64,000 nucleotides of DNA. Source: Sorex araneus (taxonomy: Eukaryota > Chordata > Mammalia > Eulipotyphla > Soricidae). The position numbers were made by a program, and so were the translations under genes. Every line of letters begins with the position of its first letter. Within the stretch, counting starts at the first letter, position 1. Shown here piece by piece: positions 25,201-35,400 of this stretch. The DNA lies in the NCBI RefSeq assembly GCF_027595985.1, contig NC_073305.1, positions 176,274,089 through 176,338,088 of the forward strand. The letters are read 5' to 3'. A model generated the notes under the pieces. The model was not told where the DNA came from, ran no database searches, and saw only the letters and a list, made by a program, of their open reading frames with translations.

Positions 25201-28200
25201 TTCAAGTCTAGGAGCATACCCAGGGTGCTCAGGAGCAACCGCTGGCAGTGCTCAGGGGACCACATGTGTATACTGCCAGAGACTGAACCGGGGCCAGCTG
25301 CGCATACAGCAAGCACCTTAGCCCCTGTACTCTCTCTCTGGCCACTCGCTCTGTTTTTGTGCTGCATGTAGAAAAATCAATTCAACTATGCACATATGTT
25401 GATATTTACATACATACACAAAAACACTTTTCTTCCTACTATCCAAAAGATTTAACAGCAGGTTATGCCAGCATAAAATTAAATTTTCAGATTCACCAAA
25501 AATGTCATTAGCAAATTACCAACACTAATTTTTTCTGAGTGTTTCACTATTTCTAAAGATTACCTTCTTATTGGCCCAAATCTTGAAAATATTATCTCCA
25601 GATCCTCATCTGTGGTGACTGGATTCAATTTACACACAAACAGAACGTTTTCTGGAGGTTTAATGTCTGCATCTGGAAGGTCTCCCACCTAAATTATAAA
25701 TAAGAACAGAAGTCAATCCCTTCATTTAGTCCCTATTCTAAATACCATATTCACGTCTACAATACTGATTTCCCCCCAAAATATCTAATTTACATTAGAC
25801 ACCAAAAGCTCAGGAAAAGAAATCCAAGAAAGAATTTCAAATTCAAAGTTTCATTGTTCCTGGCAGTAACAGTATTGATGGCTAATATTTACTGGTCTCT
25901 TTTGTGTGACCATCATGACTGGCACCTCACAGACTTCATTACAAATTCCTTAAATGCCTCAACCAGTCAAGAGCAGCTGCCTAGCACGCACCTTACCCAG
26001 GTCAGCCCCAGGCACCAGCATCAGCATCTTCTGGGAAACCTAGGAGGCCCCTGAGCACTCATCAAGCTGGCCCTGAGCACCTCTGAGTACAAAAACTGAA
26101 CCATCTAGTGTAGTTGGTCTAAACACCCCACCCATCCCCCAAAATTATAAAGATAAGCAAAAATTAAGGCAATTAATCACTGCCAAATCAGCCTTGCTAG
26201 AAATATTAAAGGGCTCACCAAATGAAAAACAATTCCACCCCAAAATATTAAGACAGCAAAGTTATACAATATTGTGTCAGGAGGGGTTGGAGCGATAGCA
26301 CAGTGGGTAGGGAGTTTGCTTTGCATGAGGCCAACCCGAGTTGGATTCCTCTGGCCTTCTCAGAGAGCCCAGCAAACTACCGAGAGAATCCAGCCCACAT
26401 GGCAGAGCCTGGCAAGCTACCGTGGCATATCCAATATGCCAAAAACAGTAACAACAAGTCTCACAATGGAGATGTTACTGGTACCCACTCAAGCAAATCA
26501 ATGAACAATGGGATGACACTGCTACAGTGTTTATATAAAGCATAGGGGTAAAATTTATATATGTAGGCCTTACCTATTTCATGTAAACTCTACAATGTGT
26601 TTACATAGAATTGCTTTAAAAGTTTTATTAATGAGGGGGCTGGATCAATAGCACAGCGGGTAAGGCCAACCATGCATTCGGCCAGCATGGTTCGATTCCC
26701 AGCATCCCACATGTTCCCCTGAGCACCGCCACGGCTAATTCCTGAGTGTAGAGTCATACCCTCTACATCGCTGGGTATGTCTCAAAAAGAAAAAAGTTTT
26801 TTTAATGACAGGTGAGACATGATTACTGCCATTAATAAGATCCAAGTAGAAAATAAAATTTAATGTAATATACTTTAGATTCCAGAGTTGAAAACATTAC
26901 GTAAATGAAAATAGGCAATTTATATTGTATTAAATGGTTTTGATTTTATTTACATAGGTCAAAATCATACAGTAATCTCAGACTGGCTTTTAATGATTTA
27001 TTATCTGATCATTCTATTTGCCATTTCTTAAAAGTTTTGTTGGAATAAGAAAAACAAAGTAAATTTATTATGTGCCTCAGGAGGCAGGGGTGGGATTAGG
27101 AGGAAAACTGGGGATACTGGTGATGCGAAGGCCAGACTGGTGGTGTTGGAACACTAAATGACTGAAACAATGGTATTTTTAATAAAAATTAATTTTTAAT
27201 TAAAAATTAATTTAAAAATTCAATCGCATAAACACTGAAAAATTTATAAATAGGGGCCAGAGTGATAGTACAGCGGGTAGGGCCTTTGCCTTGCACATGG
27301 CTGACCTGGGTTCAATCCCTGGTATCCCATATGGTCCCCTAAGCACTGCCAGGAGTAATTCCTGAGTTCAGAACCAGGAGCAACCCCTGACCATTGCTGG
27401 GTGTGACCCAAAGAGAAAAATTTAAAAAAAAAAAGTATATGAATATAAACAATTGCAAAACAAACAAACAAACAAAAAAACACAATTGCAATTCAGTTCA
27501 TAAGTTTTTTTAAATCCCCCTTTTTCTTCAGCTGTAGAGCAAGAGAAATTTAATTCTTTTATCTTATAATAATATGTTTTTCTTCTAACAAATAAAAGAT
27601 ACACCTATCTTAGCACTTACATAACACTGTCATTTTCATATTCTTAAAAATTCACTATCTTTGTAGAAACTGCTATATACTTTTAAAAGTTGTCTTTCTG
27701 AAACATTCTCTCTCAGAGATTTATACATTGCCAAGTAGAAATATGCAAGAAATGTTAGGAATTTTGTACTGAGAGCATTTAGCTGACAGCAAACCTTGGG
27801 TAACACACATAATTCCTTCTAAACATGAGACTGTTGGTCATTTACAATATTTTTAATGAATCCCATGTGTATCCCTTTACTCACTCTCAGCACTCAAATT
27901 TTTATCCAGAGTCATCATTTACAACTATCACTGTCACAGTGGTCCCTTCTCTATCCTAACTGCACCCCTCTACTGTGGCAAGCTTCCAACAGTGGACCAG
28001 TCCTCCTGGCCCTTGTTCTTAGATATTAGTCTTAGATAACTGTTCTTAGATATTAGTCTCATAATGTCTTTTTTTTTTTAATATCCCGCAAATGAGTGCA
28101 ATCATTCTATGTCTGCCCTCTCCTTCTGACTGATTTCATTCAGCATGATATTCTCCCTGTCAATCCACTTACAAGCAAATTTTATGCAACTTCATTTTTT

Positions 28201-29443
28201 CTGGTGGCTGCAGTATTCCATTGTGTAGATATACCATAGTTTTTTTATCCAGTCATCTGTTCTTGAGCAGTCAGGTTGCTTTCCAGATTCTGGCTACTGC
28301 TAAGCCCTATTTTTCAGAAGAGCACTGAACCTATATAGAATTCATTTTTTACATTATACTATAAAATCTAATCCAAAGAACTTAGCTTTATAACATTTTA
28401 GGGTTGTCAAAGACTGAACATTAGCTCACAGTGAATAAGCATAAAATAGTTGCAAACAGGGCCAGAGCAATAGCTCTGATAGGGGGCACCACAGGGTCCC
28501 CCTGGGCTCCCAGAAACACTGTGGAGGCCCCTTCCCACCCACCAAGCAAAAAACCAAAAACCAAAATGAATAAACAAAAAACCTGAAGATGTTGCAAAAA
28601 TTTGAACAGAAGGTAATTATCTTACCATTTCTAACAGAATAGCTTGAGTTTTGGCCTCTTTTTCTGCCTTTATTTCTTCTACTTCTTCTGCAGATCTTCC
28701 TTTGAAATCATCAATTTCTTCATCTGCTCCTATTCGCCCACTCTGTAAGGCAGAATTTAGAAAAATACATATAAATTTAAAGAATAAAAACTAAGGGGGC
28801 AGTTCAGTTCCCCACATATCTGAGAACCTATTGGTTCAATCACAGTCACCAAAAATAAATGCCATAAATTGACACACAGGGAAGACATGCTTTAGTCTTA
28901 ACTCCATCAAGTGTGTTAAGACTAGCATGGAAAATAAACTTGACACTTTGAAAAGGAACGAAAGAGATAGTAAAGGGGATAAGGCGCCCATACTGCAAGC
29001 TACCAGCTCTGGTTCAATTCCCAGCAGCACATGTATTTCCAAACACTGCCAGGAGTGACCCGAAATCCAAAACCAAACAAACAAAACAAAAACTCTAAAA
29101 ATTGATTTCAGTTCATTTGTCAATATTAGTCAAGTTGATTTTATAAAAATCAAAATGTACAGAAATTAGACTATTAAATACCACTTATATGCAGAAGATA
29201 AGTGATCTTAGCTAATAAGTAACAGATCCCACCATGCTTGTTTTGATACATACTCCCTACTGCAAAGCTAAATTTGGTTAGCAAATGGAGGGAGGCTGGA
29301 GAAAGGGCTCAAGGGGCTGAGTACATGCTCTGCATGCAGGAGGCCCAGTTTCAAGCCAGCACTGCATGGTCCCCTAAGCACTGCCAGGAGAGACTCCCAA
29401 GCACTGAGTCAGGAAGTCGCCACTAAGCACTGCTAGGTATAGC

Positions 29444-29489
<46 letters not shown>

Positions 29490-32400
29490 AAGAAACATTT
29501 CCAAGGTGTTCATAAAGCTTCAAGACCAAAGTCTATGAGACTAAAAGAGATAGTTAGAAAAATGAGTATCTCTCTAACACTAAACTTATTCTAGTAAAAA
29601 TGATAAGTTATAATGATATTATAAACAGTATAACCATTCAGAAGAAATGTTTTAACTAAGAAGCTGAATCTGAGGCTGGAGAGGTAGTAGGAGTGAAGGT
29701 GTTTGCACGTGTCTGACCCCAGTTTGATTCCCAGCACCATGGATAGTCTCCCTGATCACCACCTGGAACGACTCCTGAGCACAGATGTAACCATAGAGCA
29801 ATAGCACTGGACATGGTCCCAAAGCCAAAAAAAAAATTAAATAAAAAAGGAACAAATGGAATCTATATGAAATATCAATATTTATGTATATTATATGAAA
29901 AGAGAACTCAACTTACGTCTAGTTGCTCCCTTGTAGGCTCTGGTGATCGATCAGGAATTAATAAATCAGGAGGGTCATCAAATGGATCATCTAAAATCAC
30001 TGTATGGTTTATCCTTAACAAAATAAGTCCAAGTCAAATGTTACTTTCAAGTTATTTCAGATCTTATAAACACTGTCACATGTCTTAAGTCTTTGCAATA
30101 CCAAAAAAAATAAACTCTTAAGTTTTATTGCATAAGAATGTTACCAGAGTATTGGTGATACTGTTTTTGTTTGCAATGTTTATTACTTTGCCTTACTAAG
30201 ACATAACAAATTTCTGTATCTTAGTACATTTTTTCAAATTGCTCATAATCTATATTTTTAAGTGAATAAAAGATTAGTAATTTCTCCCTAAATAAGTATA
30301 ATTTGTAGAAGCATAGAAAGACAAAAGTATTTTAGGATTTTAACAATCCTTTATTACATTTTAGAATTATGCAGCATCTAATTCTATTGTATGCTATCAC
30401 CCAGGTAAAACACAGTTCAAAACATTCCAGAAAATGCAAATAGTAAATTATAACCACACCTGATATCCTGATAAGGTACAAAGTCCTTGTCAACAAAGGT
30501 CTCATTAATTTTCTTAATTATATCCATGCCTTCTGTCACTTCTCCAAACACTGTGTGAACGCCATCAAGGTAATCTAGATTATCTCCTGTGGTAATAAGG
30601 AACTATATAAAAAGACAAAGAATTTTAAATACATACATATAATTCAAAGTGCAATCAATTTATCTTGTTTAATCTTCAAATAATCCTACAGAGAGGGGCC
30701 AGAGGGAGAGTACAACAGGAAAACAGAGAGAATAAGGCACTTGTATTCCATACAGATAACCCAGTTCAGTCCCCCACACCTCATACGGTCCCCCAAACCC
30801 ACCAGGAATAATCCCTGAGCACAGAGACAGGAGTAATCCTGAGCACAAAGAAAGGAATAAACCCTGAGCAAATCCAGGTGTGGCCTAAAACAAACAAACA
30901 AACAAAAAAATCCTATTGGGGGAGATGCTTTTTTCCCCTCACTGTTTCCAGCATGGCAGCTGAGCCTTGGTTTGTCATATAAAACAAGCTGAGCCTTGGT
31001 TTGTCATATAAAACAATCAGGGGAGCAACTATGTAGGTGCTACTGAATGCATACTTCACACATTTCACTAAGTAGAGAAAACAAGAGAGTAAAACTCTCC
31101 AAAATCTGTTTGGAGTTTCTGTTAGATGATGAATAAAAGATGCCTGACATGATCAGTTTTGAAATAAATAACAAACAATAAGATGTATTTTGGGGGGTCA
31201 TAAGCATAAACAGTGATGATTCATGGATGGTGAAATTCTGGGCAGTGTTGCATTTTTTGGGTACTTTTTTGCATTTTCTAAATACCTCATAATGGGCATG
31301 TCTCACATTTAAAAGAACAAAACTGGGTCGGACCAATAGTGCAGCGGGTCAGGCGTTTGTCTTGCACGAAGCCGACCCGAGTTCAATCCCCAGCATCCCA
31401 TATGGTGCCCCAAGCACTGCCAGGAGTGACTCCTGAGTGCAGAGCCAAGAGTAACTCCGGAGCATCGCTGGGTGTGACCCAAAAAAAGCAAAACAATAAA
31501 AATAAAAACAAAAAAAATAAAAGAACAAAACTAGTAGGGTTTATACATGTCTATATAATTATATTCTATGACTGCGCAATGATTTCTAACAGATCACTGA
31601 CTGGAACAGTTTAAAGGATAACTTTGTGAGCTGGGAAAGCAGTCCAGCAGCAGAGGGCTGGCCTTGCATGTGTGAGGTCCTGGGTTTGATCCCAGGACTG
31701 CCAAAAAAACAAAACAAAAAAAAAAATCAATGAAATATTTTAAATTTTAAAACAAACAAAAAACACTGGGGAGAGAATGGGGATCAGCTCTTGCTTCAAG
31801 CTGCAGATGGTTCCTGAGCATCACCAGGAGTGATCCCTGAGCACAGAGTAAGACTTAATCCCTGAGCACAGCTGGTGTGACCCAAAACAATAAAACAAAA
31901 AATATATAAATAAAAAGAAGTTAAGTCTGGTGCCTGGGAAATAGTACAGGGGATCAGGCTCTTGCCCTGCACACAGCCTACTCCAGTTCGATTCCCTGAA
32001 CCCTATATGTTGCCCCGAGCACTGCCAGGAGTTATACCTGAGCAGACCCAAGAGTATGCCCTGAGCATGACCCAAGCCCTCACCCCCACCCTGCCTCTAA
32101 AAAAGGCAGCAACTTTGGAAGTTCCTTCTATACCAATTTAATTCAAAACCCATCTTTTCACCTATTTCCTAACCTGTGATCCATGTTGATCACTGCCATT
32201 GTTCACCATTGATACAGTGCCTTTCTTCTTGTGCTTAATTCTTGGCACTTTCTCCACCTCAAAAAAGCTTGCTTGATCACCATACAGTTGACTGAAAGCA
32301 CATATTTTGAAAGAGATTATAAAAAGAGAAGTATTCTCAAAACGAAATATAAAAATACTAACTACATACTCAGTTCCCCTCTCTTCACAGAAATGCCACT

Positions 32401-35400
32401 ATGATTCAAAATATTTCTTTTGGCTATAGTTAGAAAATCTGTGAGGAAATTTTATATTTAATTCATATTTAAAATGCAAATGAAAATATGCCAGTTAACA
32501 ATGTTAAGAAGCTATTTAAATTTTAGTCCTTTAAGTAAATAAATAAATAAAATAAAATAACTTACCCAAAAACAGACTCTCCTCCTCGGCCAGTCCCTGT
32601 AGGATCTCCAGTTTGTATGATAAAATCCCTCTACAATATACAGGATACTTTATTTATTCAGAATTTGGTCAATGGTTTCAATTTTTAAAAAAGATGTAAC
32701 TAGTATCTATCAACTCACCTGTACATTGTGAATAAGGCAATAGTTATAATATTTTATTTTGCACAACTTCAGGAAATTCAAGCAGGCTGAAAAAGAAGTA
32801 AACACTAAATTTATATAGTGGTTTACAAAACTTTTTCATTCCAAGTAAAAGCAGTTAGCATAATCTAATTTATAAAATCACCAAAAAAACTCTACAATAA
32901 TAGTCAGATACTCAAAACCATGTAAAGGGAAGATGCCTCTAAAAAGAAAAAATACATTAAATTACGTTTTGTTATCTTTTTTTAGATTTCTTGTGCATAT
33001 GAATTCATAGAGGTCATACATGTAATCAGGGAATAAACAATTGTTTATTAGTAGACTGGTTATGTAAGAAAAAAAATTAAAGAGGATGTGAAAGAAACCA
33101 GAGATCTAAGGTATGTACAGATTATATATAAATTAGAAAACAATCAAAATACTGGGGACCATTTTTTTTTCCATTGTGATTAAATGATCCCTCACCAAAA
33201 ATCCATTCCCTTACTATGTACCCCCTTTCTTAGATACATTTGAACGAATAAACATTGAGCATTTTCTAGGTGCTTGTAACTGTACATAAACATGGTTCCT
33301 TCACTCAAAAAAATTTATCATCTTGGGGCCGGAGTGATAGCACAGCGGGTAGGGTGTTTGGAAAGATTAATCTGGCCTGAGCACTGTCGTCTGAGATTTA
33401 TACAGGAGATGTCCCAAGAAGAGCCACCCTATAAGCTTAATGTATCTCTTACTGTATCCATACAAAGTAACTAATATTATGAAGTAGAATTATGATGTTA
33501 ATTAAGATGTTAATTAAGTTATTGGACTAAGGAGAGGAGAAACACCCCTAAGTGTTTTTGCCCTTGAACTGACGAAGGGCTTTCATATGTTGATTGTGCT
33601 ACCAATGAGGTGTGATGGCTACCCCCCTATGCCAGGAGTTGGTGAGAGACTACAGAAAGACCAAGTCAGAGTGCGGAGAGATAAGCAGCAGGAGAGACAG
33701 GAGGAGACAGGTATGAGGGGCAGCATGAGAACAGAATGGGGAGCTCGGTGAAATTGGAACAGGCATGTGGGAGAGGAATAAACGGCAACTGATCACCAAC
33801 CAGCCTGGCCCTCATTTCCTCCTTCGTCCACCCACCCATGGCTTCAGCCGTCCTGGGTGGAGAAACGGCTCGAGACCACCAAATGCAGGCATTGAGAGAG
33901 CCGCGGGATTTCCCCAGTCATCTGGAGACTGCACAGGAGACTATATAAACATAGTGGGCAAGGCACTTGGGTTTGATCCCCGGCATCCCATATGGTCCCC
34001 TGAGCACTGCAAGGAGTGATTCTTTAGTGCAAAGACAGGAGTGACCCCTGGGCATCACTGGGTGTGCCCACCCCCCCAAAAAAAAACACAAAAAAACTTT
34101 ATAAAAAGGAAATTAAAGGTTATAACAGTACCCTGGAAGTTTCTCTTTGGGGGTTAGATGTGAGGTTGGACCACACGTGGTGGCGCTCAGGTGTCAATCC
34201 CAGTGAAGCTCAAGTTCCTTGCAAATACGGTACCAGGGATTGAACCCAGGTCTCCTACATGCAGAGCATGTGCTCAGTCCTTCGCGCTACCTCTCCAGCC
34301 CTACCGTAGCAGTTTCTCAGCAATCAGACTGGTGTGCACGCTAAACCCTGAATATACACAGGGTTAATAGCAGCTTTAATTAAAATGGCCAAAATTAAGA
34401 AGCAATCAAGAGTCCCTTCAGTAAGTCAATGGATCTTAAATGCTTAAATTAAATGAACCAATTGGAAAAGACTACATAAGGTTCGATTCCATCTGGTACG
34501 ATAACATTCTGGGAAAGAAAAATCTAGAAATTGTAAGAGATCCATGGTTGGCAAGAACTATAGTGGACTTGGCTTTAGGAAACTCCCCTCACATAATCTG
34601 GGAGCTTCCCTGCCTTACTCTCCCTTCCTTTCTCTTTCCTAAAGTCTTACTGAAAAACAAATAAAAATAATTTTAAAGAAAGAAGTTACAGCATGAACCT
34701 ATAATGGTGAACACAAGTCAGCATACATCTGTCCAAAACCACAGAACGGACACCAGGAGTGGGCCCCAGGCAGGAAAGAGGCTGAGAGACAGAGAATATG
34801 CCTAGCCTATAAGAGGCCTTTGATTTGATTCCTGGCACAACTAAAATGAAAGTACAAAAAAACAAAAGTCACCCCCAATAGTAACTATGAACTTTGGGTG
34901 ATCAGGACATGTCAATCTAAGCTCATCAAATGTACCACTGAGAAAAAAATATGTAACACTGAGTACTAATATTCAAGGTTCTAATGTTCAATGTACTAAT
35001 GTTCATTGTATTGTTTAACTGGTAAGTTACAAATGTATAACAAAGTTGTCACCGTGATAGGAAAATGAGATAAAATGAGACACACTATGCATGTGTGCAG
35101 GTAAAGGGAAATCAGCACTTTCCCTATGGTTTTACCATGAACCTTAATTTCATAGTATTTCTCTAAATAGCTCTAGTGCCTTTATTAATTTAAACTTTTA
35201 ATAAAAGTAGTAGAGAGATATTTAAAGAAATACCAGCCAATATATGGCTTTTGCTGGGAGATGGACCAAATGGAGCAATTCCTTTGCATACGGAGCCCCG
35301 GGGGCAGTGCTGCAAGGTCCTTCAAGTTTGAGAAACGGGAAAGACACCTTTCCCCAAAACCTGCACTGTGCCAGAAGTAGCCATTGAGCACCTCTTGGTA

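Larger units (their letters stand above)
25689..28625 (-). other. PPIL4 intron 7
   Basis: Plus-strand SINEs at about 25,960-26,130, 26,637-26,790, 27,253-27,420 and 28,459-28,540, plus the type-2 copy at 26,284-26,530. L1-related at 26,800-27,190 and 27,840-28,330. 27,430-27,840 is unassigned. Confidence 0.65.
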
